In this document: in pieces, positions 22,440-33,990 of the stretch | Numbering within the stretch: the stretch's first letter is position 1 | Layout of the letters: each line of letters starts with the position of its first letter | Assembly: GCA_964058845.1 (NCBI GenBank) | Contig: CAXKVR010000371.1 | Coordinates: 1-64,000 of the forward strand | Length of the DNA: 64,000 bases | Origin: Carex sylvatica | Lineage: Eukaryota > Streptophyta > Magnoliopsida > Poales > Cyperaceae | Direction of reading: 5' to 3' | The notes under the pieces: model-generated | The model's input: the letters and a program-made list of their open reading frames with translations, nothing else | The model's database searches: none | Told to the model about the DNA's origin: nothing | Made by a program: the position numbers and the translations under genes

Positions 22440-25400
22440 TTAATTGTGATCTGCCAGAGTTATGGTACAAGGAATATACATGGCTACTGCAAAGCTCCAA
22501 CTCAAATATAAAGACAAGGCAGATGCAAACATGGGTAGCTGTAACGAATAAAGTATACAACCATAAAGCTAGCTATTTGATGGAGTGAGATTTCAATTAT
22601 ATAATGTTGCTCTCTATAATCATTTGATTGTTTAGTATTTAATATAATATTTTGACTCTCATTAAAAACACAGGCATGTCAGGCAAATGGGCTCAATATG
22701 AAATCAGAGAAGATGGATCATTAAAGCTCTGGTAACCAATCCGTTTATTGTTATAGCTGTTTTTTTTTTTCTTAAATTAAGTTAATATAGCTGTTATTTT
22801 TACCGCTACTATCATACTGCAATTTGAATATTTTAAGTTTATATATATATATATATTACTGTTTTTTCTCTCAAATTAACAAGGAAAACTTGGTCGTTTT
22901 CTCTTTCACAGTATTTGTAGATTACTGTTTACATTTTTGACAGATTATATCTTTTCTCTTGCTCATTTTTTAAACCTTTTACAAAGTAAAGTTTTTTTGG
23001 TCATTTTTGCATTGATTCATTTTCATTGTTAGGTGGTAGTGGTTTGTAAAGTAAAAGGAATACATAAAAGAGGATTTTTACAAAAAAACAATTTATCAGA
23101 TCAAAAAGGCGAGTGCAAACCATAGATATGGTGGTAATCAAATTGGTGCTGAGAAAAGATGCTTGTGCCCTCCTTTGTCTTCCTTGTCGTCATGGTGGCT
23201 CCCGCATCAATGATTATGGCTGCTCCAAAAGCTCCGATGAAGTAGTTGATTTCTTCTTCTCCTTCTAGGTAATAAGCTTTTTATTTTTAATTTTTGTTCT
23301 GATTCTAGTCATCCTTTTCTTTCTATGAATGATATCCTAGATATGGTTTTGATGGAACAATTTTTAAATTAGAAGAAGTACAAAGGGGTTTTGCAGTAAT
23401 TGTAGGCTGAATTCTTCCCGCTGGATGAACTCAATAAACAAATTTGATTTCTAAATCAACTCTCTTTTATTATTTTTCATTGGATTGAAATGAATTTTCT
23501 GTTAGAATCTATTCTGATCATGAGAGTATTAATTACCCACTTTCTCTTTATTCTTCTAGGCACTAATTTATGAAAATGAAAAGCTAACTTGTTGTTTTTC
23601 CTATTTTTGTTCTTGATCCAGGGAAAACGTGGTAGACTTGAAGATGATGACAAGTTACCATTAATTTGAAGTTCGGTAATGTTCAGATCTGAGGGTATTT
23701 GCCATAGGAATAAGGATTGCGGCAAGACAAGCATTTTTTTTTAAAGTAAAAATAGGGGTACTATATATTACAGAACTTTTGCAATAGAAAAGGTAAAAGT
23801 GAAAAGACAGTGAAAGGTTAGTGGTTACAAATAATTGTTGGACTTCATATCTTGAATTTTGCATTAATCAATTTGAATTGTGATTTGCCAGATGCAAACA
23901 TGGATAGCTATCACGGAAAAAAACATGCAACAAGAAGTGAGATTTCAATTATTTAAAGTTTTTATGGTATATATAACCATTTGATTGACTAGTATTTCAT
24001 CTTAATCTTTGGACTCTTATTGGTCGGTCGCTTTAATTATTATTATTATAAGTCAGATCGTAGGTCAAGCAAGTGGGTCCAAAGGAAATGCAGAGAAGAT
24101 GGAGCAATAGAAAAGCCCTGGTAACCATTCCTTGCTCTCATTGTTATTACTACTACCGTAATTCAATTTGAATAATTTGAGTAACTTGTCTAGCTACATG
24201 AAGAAGAAAAAATATACTTCTTTTCTCTTATATTAATGATGAATACTTGGTCCTTTTCTCTTTCACAGTATTTTCTACATTAATGTTTGCTTTCTTCACA
24301 GATTGAATTGTACTATTGTACTAATTAATGGTCAATCGTAACAGCACAGTAAAATATATATATCAAGATCTTGTAGAATATCAATATTTATTGTTTTTGT
24401 AATTTTTTAATATTATTTACGATTTTTGAAAGATAATCATTAAAGAATAAAAAAATGGCATATCAAATACGATTAGTTTACAAAAGTCAGAATAAAAAGT
24501 TAAAAAATATTAAAAATTGTAAATTTTGGTATTCAACAAAAATTTGATATGCAGTTTTGTCTTCAAATTGAAGTTATTTTTGACATTTTTTGTGTGGTAG
24601 TGGTTTGGTCATTTTAAAATAGAAGGAAGCAGAGAAAGAGAATTCACAAGAAACCAATTTCCCGGCTGAAAAGGCGAATACAAATTAGTGATCTGAAGGG
24701 AGAAAATTCACGCAGCATAATATCTTTCAAGATGGAAGAATTTGGTATTAATAAAATTGGAACAAAGAAAGACACTTGTGCCCTCTGTCTTCCTTCCTAT
24801 CATCGTGGCACCCGCATCAAAGATTATGGCGGCTCCAAGTAGCTGATTTTATTATTCTCCTCCTCCTAAGTACGCTTCTCTTTTTATTTTTCATATTTAT
24901 CATCTCTTTTTCTCTCATGTATCGAATTTTAGTTACGGTTTAAATGGCACAATTTCTAAATTGAAGAAGTATAAGGGGGTTTTTCCAGAAAGTGTAGGCT
25001 AAATTCTTCTCATTGGATAAGCTTTCTGATAAACAAATTTAATTTAATTTTCTAAATAAACTCTCTTTTATTATGTTTCATTGAATTTAAACGATTTTTT
25101 GTTAGAATTTATATATTCTGATCATCAGAGTATTATTATCCAATTTTTCTTTATTCTTCTTCGCACAATTTACGAAAATGAAAAGCTTACTTGTTTTTTT
25201 TTTTCCTCCTTGATCATAGAAAAATGTGGTAGACTCGAAGATGCTGACAAGCTATCATTAATTAGAACTATAAGAGCAGTGGGATTATCTACATTGAATG
25301 AGAAGAGATTTTAAGTTTTCATGTTAGAAGAGTTTTTAAGTTTTTATGTCTTTACAATTTGCTTAATTTTTTTCAAATTTTAGCACTCTAAAACTCAACT

Positions 25401-25480
25401 ATGTTGAATTCTTTTTCAACTTGTACCCAGGTTTCCCTTAGAAACCTTTTATCCAATAAAGCAAATAAGGACAAGATCCT
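22440..25480 (+). repeat. Tandem duplication downstream of NLR1
   Basis: Two diverged units, about 22,440-23,860 and 23,860-25,480. Landmarks repeat in the same order: TTGTGATCTGCCAGA / TTGTGATTTGCCAGA; GAGAAGATGGATCATTA / GAGAAGATGGAGCAATA followed by CTGGTAACC; CTCCCGCATCAATGATTATG / CACCCGCATCAAAGATTATG; and a short exon-like segment with TGTGGTAGACT.GAAGATG. The last segment can encode GRLEDDDKLPLI-stop (23,629 on), GRLEDADKLSLIRTIRAVG (25,235 on, open to 25,314) and GRLEDDDKLPLI-stop in unit 2 (58,150 on). An upstream AG acceptor is present in each. Whether it is translated is unknown. Unit 2 has one copy only. Confidence 0.6.
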
Positions 25481-27400
25481 TATTTTTTCTCAATTTTTTT
25501 TGAAGTTTTGTAATATTCAGATCTGAGGGGTGTTTGCCATAGGCATGTGGGTTGCAATAAGACAAGAATGGTTTATATATTTAATGTAATATTTACAGCG
25601 TACCCAATTTGAGCTCTTGTGAAATATTGGACGTATAATTTGATTTGAGGGTGTTAACAATGTGCATATATGGACCTACAATGTACTTCACAGTTGATAT
25701 TTATTAAACATTGCAATTCAAAATTTATATATCATCTTATTTATAGTTTAACAATCACCTTACATCATGTACTTCTCTTCTAGAACAAGATATTTCTGTT
25801 GTATTTCCCGAACCAGCTTAATGTAGCCTTTTTTTGTTTTGACTTGGTTAATCTCATTGGTCGCCTCCCAGCCAACAAAAATGAATAAATGAATAAAATG
25901 GAAAACTGGTGGCCCATGCAATCGAAATTTCTAGAATACACATTATACATAGAAATGATATTTTTTTTTTCTAAATAGTATATCGAAGAAAATAAGCCTA
26001 AAAAATTAATTTGAGAAAAACTTCCATTCATTATGAGTACATTGAAAAACTTAACTAACAAACTTTGTCATGTAAATATCATATATTAGTCTTTAATAAA
26101 AATTTGTAGTTTTGATTTATTAACTTCTGTTTGTTAACCCTCCCTCGTTCTCTCTATCTCTTTCCAGCAAGTTAAAAGAGCGAAGAGAAATTAATCAATC
26201 ATAAAGGGCCAAAGGCTTAACCCATCCTCATTGAATTTGATCACCCAACATCTCTCTTCCAGTGCATAACCAGTTTTGTTTCCTTTGTGATATCTCATCC
26301 CACCATCTCATTGGGCATATTATTAATAGATGGTTGAGCCCACAAATGATTTCAATACTCAAAGGGCTAAAATTTCCTTCGCATTCCGATTCCTAGTAGA
26401 CAGAAAAGAAAGGAACAGAAATAAATATACATGTTCTCATCACTCTCTAATTGTGCTCAACAATCGCTCTCGAAACGTATCTGCGGTATGACACAAGCCA
26501 TCAAAAATTGAACCTATTTTCATACAAACTTAAATTGAACGGTTTGAATGTAATGCGATCCAATCAGATACCATACATGATAAAAATTAATTCACGTTCA
26601 CCCCTCTTCCAGGCTCAAGATTTTTTTGTTGGGTCACGTCGACGTCAGACTTGATCTAGGTTGGGTATATTGGTCCCATTTTATATTCTACCATATATTT
26701 TCTTGGACTGGGTTTTATTGGTTTTCTTGACAAGTTAATAGTGACCGTTTCTTTTTTTTGTCAAGCATAAAAAAAAAAAGCTAAGTCGGCCAACAATAAA
26801 TTATTAGTACTTGATTAAGACATGTAGAAATTTGAGCTAGAGCATCTGAGATCTCTTTTCTATTTTTTAAAGCTCACTGAGACTTCATATTTTACCTTTT
26901 TGGGACGTACGTAATTTACAATTGTAAATTATTTTTTTAATAAATTTGCTTTCTAACTATTTTATTGGCTCTCATTCTCATCGTTCCAATTGCTTCCAGT
27001 AATAATTACTCAATTGGCCACTAGAAAAATTAAAAAGTAATTACATTGTCAGTGTAGAATTTTAGAAATTAAAATTAATTTAATTTATATTTATTGCATA
27101 ACAATTTTTTTTTTAGTAATATAATTTCTCAAGTCAAAATGTAAAGCGTTGCTCGATACAAAACAGTCAATTATAGTAAGGTAGACGGATTTTAATGCAT
27201 TTATTTTTGGACGTTTTTTGACCGTCTTAATTTATACTAAATTAATTTGAAAGTTCAATAATTTCACAAGTAGATGCATCATTCGTAAGGTAGACAAATT
27301 TTAATGGTTCAGATTTATCGTTTGAAGCTGGTCCGATGAATTTTAGACTTGAGTTTACAGAGATACTTGGTGAACTTAAAAACACCCTAGTTCTACTCTA
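25481..27400. repeat. Conserved distal flank and dispersed repeat
   Basis: 25,500-26,060 matches 58,200-58,990 downstream of NLR2 (for example GTTTATA.ATTTAATGTA and CCAGCTTAATGTAGCC). 26,490-27,200 matches 38,300-38,960 almost word for word (GGTCACGTCGACGTCAGACT, TCTTGGACTGGGTTTTATTG, TAAGTCGGCCAACAATAAAT). The end (about 27,225-27,400, closing ACACCCTAGTTCTACTC) is the right half of the GAGYARAACTAGGGTG MITE family. No gene is seen. Confidence 0.6.
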
Positions 27401-27768
27401 ATCTTATTTATATTCAGTTGACGCATCATTTATAGGCTGTCAATTAATTAAACTATCTGAAAATCAAAATTTCCACATAACGTACCATGTGATCCTGATC
27501 CTTTTGCTAGGCAAAATATGGACAACAAATTTATATGCTACGACAAATAGTAAAACCCTTCTCTCATGCTTGGCGCAAGGAAAACAATTTTAGTGTAGGG
27601 TCCATGCGTTAGTCCACTGGTGCATGGGTCTCTCATGTCGTATTGGGTCCATGCGCGGTGCACAGATTCAGCGTTGGTCACGAATCTGGTGTATCGTTTC
27701 CATATCGAATGCGTATTGGTATCCGATACATATCGGACACGGGTACGGAGCTGATATAGAAGTGTAGA

Positions 27769-28348
27769 GTAACATTAAGCTTCTAAATAGCTAGTTATAG
27801 CGGTTTTGGACCTAGAAAGCTAAGCTACGAGCTAAAATTGCGCTGTTTAGCGGTAATAGCGATCCGCTATGCTACATGGGTTATGATTTTGCAATTTTTG
27901 TTTTTGTTTTTTGTAAACATGATTTTGCAATTTTAATGGGCCTTAATGTTCAGATTGATTTTTTTTTTTTACTTTATCAAGTTAGATCAATACAATGGAA
28001 CATATGCGGGCTATACCGCTATATCAATTAAATTTTGTATCATGCATTAATATATGATAGTGGTATATTTTGAATATAAAATATATCGATAGTTTTTGAA
28101 TTAGAAATATTTTCAATGACAATTTGAACTTTGTATTGGTTTAATATGAATATTAGAACTTCTTAATTAATTTGGTATTTTTTTTTCTTGATGAGACATT
28201 TTTACTAGAAATATAAAATATAATTTTTGAAATAAAAAAATGCTATTTATAATAGCTTTTGCTATAGCTCCGCTATTCGCTAAAGTTTTTTTTTTTTGAT
28301 CTCTCCGCTATACCGCTATAAACACTATTTAGAACCTTGGGTAACATA
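27769..28348. mobile_element. hAT-like non-autonomous element, 564 bp
   Basis: Element 27,777-28,340 between GTAACATT (27,769-27,776) and GTAACATA (28,341-28,348), an 8-bp target duplication with one mismatch. Ends are inverted: AAGCTTCTAAATAG...TTATAGCGG on the left and, on the reverse strand, CCAAGGTTCTAAATAGTG...TTATAGCGG on the right. Subterminal AGCGG/CCGCTA words are repeated in inverted order at both ends, typical of hAT subterminal repeats. No transposase is present. Confidence 0.8.
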
Positions 28349-29730
28349 GATCCTACAAGTTGAGAAAAAAAGGTCCACGGTATTCCACTTGTGCTCCAGA
28401 GAGAGACGTGAAATCATTGAAATACATTACAATTATACGTAGAGTTAGTGGGCTAGTGTTCTGATTCTTTTATTTATAGTAATTAAAATTAAATTACACT
28501 CTCATGACATTAAATTCAATATTATAAAAAAATGACATGAAATTCGAAATTTGTCAAAATCAAATGCTTATGTGAAAATCATAAAAAAAAAAAAATATAT
28601 AGTGATAAATTTTCATCCCAAAAAAAATATTGTTGTCAATAAAAAAAATTCGGTTGAATACAAACGACAGGAAATGATTTTAACTGAGCAATTTGGATTT
28701 ACACAAAACACAAACAATATGAAACATTGTTTTGATTCTGTAGTCCCTACACTGCATCAAGCCAAAAACTGATTTGCAAAATCTTTCAGCGTCTACATTC
28801 TGCATCTACCTTCTTATTTCATCCAGTAGAGATTTTTCGCTTCCACTGCAGTGCGTACAGGATAAGAGGAGCTGAAGCGTGTTAGATTTTCTCTTCTATT
28901 GACTTCCTATCATAAACAGCCAAATGAATGTCATCCTTGTTTTCCTCATTCTAACGAATGTGAGGCTGCGCCTTCCTTCTTGACGATACCGAATGCGATT
29001 GGAACCAACTGATTCTTTGCATCATAAGTACACACTATCAATAATCTAGATAGCAACAATTATATCTCCCACAAAGGTGTTAAGAATTAATTTATAATTT
29101 TTTAGAAGATCTCTGCAGAAGTTGAGTTGATTAATTAGAAACAGTTTTTAGATGTATGAAAACGCAGTAATTTCTTATTTTAGGCATTGGTTATTTTAAA
29201 CATAGTTATTTTAGGAATAGTTGGTATAATGTTTAGTTATTTTTCTGTTTTGTAGTGGGTCCTTATTTTAGGAAATTTGTGGGTGTTTATTTTAGGAACA
29301 TTGTAGTTTTTTAAATAATCTAGAACTTTATATGTTCATTGTAACACAGAGAAAATATAGTGTTGCTTTGATGGGATAAATCGTGTCATGACTTTTAAAT
29401 TTATAAATCCATTTGTAATTCTGATCAGATCACAAGCGTATGATCCTATCGAGTAGTATAATCGAGTGTCAATTTGCAGTGAAAAAGGTTTGTAGTCTTA
29501 AACAATCAAATCCTGACCCGTTGAAGGGCTAGATAAAATCAGATCTTTAGAGTTATTATTGGTGATCAAAGATGCAAACTTCGTATTTTCAAGTCGAAAG
29601 ATAAATAGAATAGTAAAATATGAGATGCTAATTTCTAGAGTTCCGGCACACCATTGTTACTTCAATCCGCTTTGAGTTTTACATTAGTTTGATGTTGGTT
29701 TTTAGTTATTGTGAGAGGGTTTATAATCCT
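28349..29730. other. Intergenic, no gene seen
   Basis: Partly repeated near 41,040-41,300 (shared GCGTGTTAGATTTT.TCTTCTATTGACTT and CTCCACTTGT). The rest (29,090-29,700) resembles decayed LTR sequence with repeated TTATTTTAGGAA words. No coding region is supported. Confidence 0.45.
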
Positions 29731-29734
29731 AACA

Positions 29735-30727
29735 TAGCGACTGCCGCTTTCACTGTTACAGACACACTACCGATCAAGCTTTCTCATTAAGGCTTTACTT
29801 GAAAAGTGCAAGGAGATCTGTGATCAGTCCAAAGTCACAACCTTTACTTGACTAGGTCCCTCGATTGATTCTATAGGGTGTCCCTATGGTAAGGCATGCA
29901 CGACAATGCAGCATTCGTCTGTGAATGCCGAGACTCTCATGTATACTTTTGTAGATTCGATTATTGGCTTCTTCGGTTAAGATCTCTCCCAATAGTCTAG
30001 TATTTTTATTATATCTTTCCCGATCCGGTTAATCTAATGGTGACTAACTTTCATGTGTGGCGATCACAACGGCGGTCTAGAATAACAAGCAAAATCGAGA
30101 GAGATTGAATATAAAGCGCAAAATAAATCAAACGACAAAAGACTAAACAATGATCAAACACAAAATATATATCAAAGTATCATGAGTAACAAGATTTATA
30201 GCATAGACCTAAGAAAATATACTGTCGCAGAACGGCATTTACACTCCTCTCAACTAAACTATACAAGAAAAATATAAAGTAGATCTAAGATGTCTTGTTC
30301 ATCAGTCCAGAAGACTATTTATAGGAGGCAGAGGCATTGGCAATGAGTTGGAGTCCAATGAATCTGATCTGGATACAACTGGAGCAGTTATTTTCCAAAT
30401 GGCGCATTTGGTTACGAGCTGTATTGGCTGATACGGTCCGTAACCGTATACTGTCGTTGCTGAATTTGGCTATCTCCTGGTCCGTAATGGGCTTGACCCC
30501 GTATTGGCTAATACAGTTTGTAGCAAAGCCCTAGAACCGATGATGCGTTTTTCCGATCAACCCGATTCTTGCTCCATTTGATGTAAAATAGCCCCAAAAC
30601 ATGGTTTATGCCTTAAAACATAAACTTGAGTAATAGTAAGTGAATTCAATAATAAATAAAGCATAAAGACAAAATCTAAGACAAAATTCTATGTAATTTC
30701 ATCACAAATATGTCTTGATCACACCTC
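29735..30727 (-). repeat. Probable Gypsy-type LTR remnant
   Basis: On the minus strand a purine tract (AAGTTGGGAGG) is followed directly by TGTGATCAAGACATATTTG, the usual layout of a polypurine tract and 3' LTR start. The rest of the segment (to about 29,735) is non-coding, with a direct repeat around ATTGGCT.ATAC. The other end and a second LTR could not be identified. Family assignment is by general resemblance only. Confidence 0.35.
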
Positions 30728-31668
30728 CCAACTTAAATTGTTGCTCATCCTCGAGAAACAACCCAGTGGTCAAAGATCTGGCGTAAGAGTATATAGTGTA
30801 ATCTCAAGGATTTGCTACAAATTAAATTAGAACTTTGGTTTGGTACAAAATGAAATGGGCATGCAAAAATTTCAAACTTTAAAATATTCACACCCTTTCC
30901 CTTGAACAATTTATTATTAATTGAAGGTTGAGCAGACAGGAATTCAAATCTCCAGTCTCCACCCAGCCCACCAAAATTTTATATTTCACTCCAGTTCCTT
31001 AAAGACAGAAGAAATATATATATTCACATATATTCAGGGCAGACCCACATGGTTTTAGGAGGGGGCAGCCGCTCTCTTTTTTATTTTGAGTTTTGGTGGT
31101 GATTTATCTGTTTCGATCGATTTTGTCTCTTTCTGAACAAAAATTTGCTTTCCTCTGAATGTTTGATTTATAATTCAGATTAAATTTAGTGTTAAAATTA
31201 AAACAAAATTTCTTGAATTATGATTGGTAATTAGAATTATAAGTTAAAGTACCATAAATTGCAAGTCAAAACATTGAAAATATAAGTTAAAATATTTTTT
31301 TTATCGAGTACCCATTAGTTAATAGATTTAAATTCAATTAGCTATTTAAATCCGATTCGATATTTTTTTTAACCTTCCTGCTCTACAAAAATTCTAGATC
31401 CGCCCTCATCACTCTTTGTGCCCAACGCTTATTTTAACTCTTTGTGCCCAACGCTTATTTTGATTAAACAGTACGGATTCTAACTCTTATTTAATTAAAT
31501 ATTTGGAATATGTTCCTCCAACATTCGCCCCTCCAGGATCAATATTTTTTTGGGTCACGTCATCAGAATTGGTCAAGGTTGAGTACGTAATTTGGGTCCA
31601 ATTTCAGATTTCAATAAATCTTTTCTTGGACTGGTTTTAATTGGTTCTCTAGGCTTGATAAAGTGAGA
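30728..31668. other. Intergenic with dispersed repeat copies
   Basis: 30,890-30,990 (GGTTGAGCAGACAGGAATTC, CAAATCTCCAGTCT) matches 59,830-59,900. 31,510-31,660 is a diverged copy of the GGGTCACGTC repeat found at 26,600 and 38,400. CAACGCTTATTTT is duplicated at about 31,423 and 31,450. No gene is seen. Confidence 0.45.
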
Positions 31669-32090
31669 AATTTTTATCATTAGAAATTATTAAATTCACA
31701 GGTACGAAAATAAAAATATTGTCTTGTTTCTACAAAATATAAAAATATCAGATTCATTGAGTCCGATTCAATATTTGATAGACTCAATGATTCCTATCCA
31801 ATTTGAACATGATTAAATATGGTTGCAAAATTACTTTACTACTGATTTTTTGGATCGGATTTAATGTGGCTGCCACATTTGATCATGTTAGATTTGGAAA
31901 GGAATCATTGAGTCCTATCTATAATTTTGGATCGGACTCAATGAATAATGTATTTCAATATTTCTCTGAATATCCAAAATATTGGATTGGTCTCAATAAA
32001 TCTAATATTTATATATTTATTGAAAATGAGTTCGTATATTTCCGGAGTACTTAATATATAATTTCTAGAGATAAAAAATTTCCTAATAGA
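31669..32090. mobile_element. MITE with ~60-bp inverted ends
   Basis: The left end AGAAATTTTTATCATTAGAAA is mirrored at the right end, which on the reverse strand reads GGAAATTTTTTATCTCTAGAAA. It interrupts a dispersed repeat whose uninterrupted form is at 26,700-26,800 and 38,500-38,600. The interior has repeated CATTGAGTC/GACTCAATG words. An 83-codon frame inside (31,803-32,054) is chance. Confidence 0.6.
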
Positions 32091-32544
32091 GAGATTTTTC
32101 TTTGTGAAGCATAATAAAGTTGAAGCTATGGCGGCCTACAATTTAGGATTAGTAATTGACTAAGACATGTAGAGCTTTCAGCAGCTAAGTTATAATGCTA
32201 AGCCTTGGCCAATACAAAACAGTCAAGTATATATGGTAGGCAGTCTCTTTTAATTGTGTTCACACAGGTGTTTGATAGCTACCCCATGAGTTCCATTGAT
32301 CAAATTTCAACTATATGTTTAGATAAGTACAAATTAAATCTCTATTTTTGGATGGTGCAAAAATAATAATTTTGTATCTATCTAAAAAATAATATTATTT
32401 TTTAAAAAAATTACAAAAAATTGGTTTTCAAACATATTTTAAAATAAATATCATATTGATTGGTTTGAATTAACTGTTTAGGCTTTGAAAATGAAAATAA
32501 GCATATATGAGATATAATGAGACTTGAAAGACATAAAATATTTA

Positions 32545-32552
32545 AATCCTCT

Positions 32553-32587
<35 letters not shown>

Positions 32588-33045
32588 CAAAACTAGGGTG
32601 TGATGTGCTCACCAAGAGGGATTGGTGAGCACACCTCCAAATGACTATTGGATTGACTCCGAACTACTAATCTAAACCGTTAAAATTCAAGTACTTCGTG
32701 AGTGATGTATGTACGTGTAAAATTATTAAAGTTTCGAATTCATTTAGCACATGGTCAAGCGGTCAAATTAAACAATGAACATTTTATAAATTATTTTTTT
32801 AATTGCTTTATGTATTAATTTTTCATCATTGTTTTGAACGCTTGATCATGTGCTTAATGAATTCGAAACTTTAAATTTTTTATATACATGCATCACTCAC
32901 GAAGTACTTGAATTTTAACTGTCTTGATTCATTGTTTGGAATCAATCTGATAATCATTTGAAAGTGTGCTCACTAATCTCTCTTGATGAACACATCACAC
33001 CCTAATTTTGCTCTCTCTCTATATATATATATATATATTGATATA
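32545..33045. mobile_element. MITE, GAGCAAAACTAGGGTG family, copy A
   Basis: A long palindrome. The left arm TATAGAGAGAGAGAGAGCAA then AACTAGGGTGTGATGTG is mirrored by CACATCACACCCTAATTTTG and CTCTCTCTCTATATA on the right. Interior arms also pair (AAGTACTTCGTGAGTGATG / CATCACTCACGAAGTACTT). No coding capacity. Other copies: 33,357-33,772, 59,118-59,545, 63,943 to the window end, and a half copy ending at 27,400. Confidence 0.8.
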
Positions 33046-33356
33046 GACATATATATAGGAATTTTGTAGCGCATTATGGTAGTTTAGTGGCATACCATGC
33101 ATGCTTTGGCATCAAAATCTATCAAATATGCTTCAACAAACAAACGAAACCTTTAATTCAAATCTATCTAGTTTACAAAAGATGTGCTTATATGGAAAGC
33201 TTATAAAATTTTGAATAATTTAGTACATAGTCAACGGTCAAAAATTGAAAATTTATATGTTAATTTTTATGCATTCATTTTTTAGTATTTTCTTATTGCT
33301 TTATTTTGTATTAAATGAATTCGAAATTTTTTATATTTGAATATAAACATATCATA

Positions 33357-33772
33357 TCTGAACAAAGCTAGGGTGTGAGGTGCACATCAAGAGAATTTGG
33401 TGAGTACAACTCCAAAAGCATATCGGATTGGCTTCAAACGATGAATCTAAATCGTTGAAATTCATTTACTTCATGAGTGATGCATGTACATACAAAATTT
33501 TAAAAGTTTCGAATTTATTTGCTACAAAGTTAAGCGGTAAAATTAAGAAATGATGAAAATGAATATATAAAACAACTTCATTTTTTTGACCACTTGAACT
33601 TGTAGCAAATGAATTTAAAACATTCAAAATTTTATATGTAAATGCATCACTCATGAAGTACATAAATTTTAACAGTTTGAATTTGTTATTTGAAGTTGAT
33701 CTGATATACTTTTAGAGTTATGCTCACCAAACTCTCTTAGTGAACACATTACACCCTAGCTTTGCTCATCAC
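33357..33772. mobile_element. MITE, GAGCAAAACTAGGGTG family, copy B
   Basis: Left end AACAAAGCTAGGGTGTGAGG is mirrored by ATTACACCCTAGCTTTGCTC at the right. Inner arms ACTTCATGAGTGATGCATGT and GCATCACTCATGAAGTAC also pair. Lies about 220 bp upstream of the dioxygenase start codon, so it may contribute to its distal promoter. Confidence 0.8.
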
Positions 33773-33794
33773 TTCTGAGGTAAACAATTCACAT

Positions 33795-33920
33795 GATGGC
33801 TATATAAGAGAGAGAGAGAGAGAGAGAGAGAGATTCCTTTTTGTCTGAAACATGTGAAAATTTATTTTATTCAACAAGCAGTACAATGTACAGCTAACAT
33901 ACATAATGGCTATATAAGAG
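33795..33920 (+). promoter_or_regulatory. Dioxygenase core promoter, duplicated TATA box
   Basis: ATGGCTATATAAGAGA occurs at about 33,795 and ATAATGGCTATATAAGAGA at about 33,903. TATATAAG at 33,911-33,918 is 73 bp upstream of the start codon, well placed for a TSS near 33,940-33,950. The upstream copy (33,801-33,808) is followed by an AG run to 33,832. The copies are 110 bp apart and look like a local duplication. Confidence 0.6.
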
Positions 33921-33990
33921 ATCGCTGAATAGTCAGTACTCACTGGATCTCTTATTTTAATCTCTTAGCAACTACTCCAAAACCTCACCA

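Noticed and set aside
28551..28772. 73-codon Lys/Asn-rich frame
   Set aside because: Composition reflects poly-A tracts; no other support.
31803..32054. 83-codon open frame
   Set aside because: Lies entirely inside a MITE with inverted ends and has no recognisable domain.
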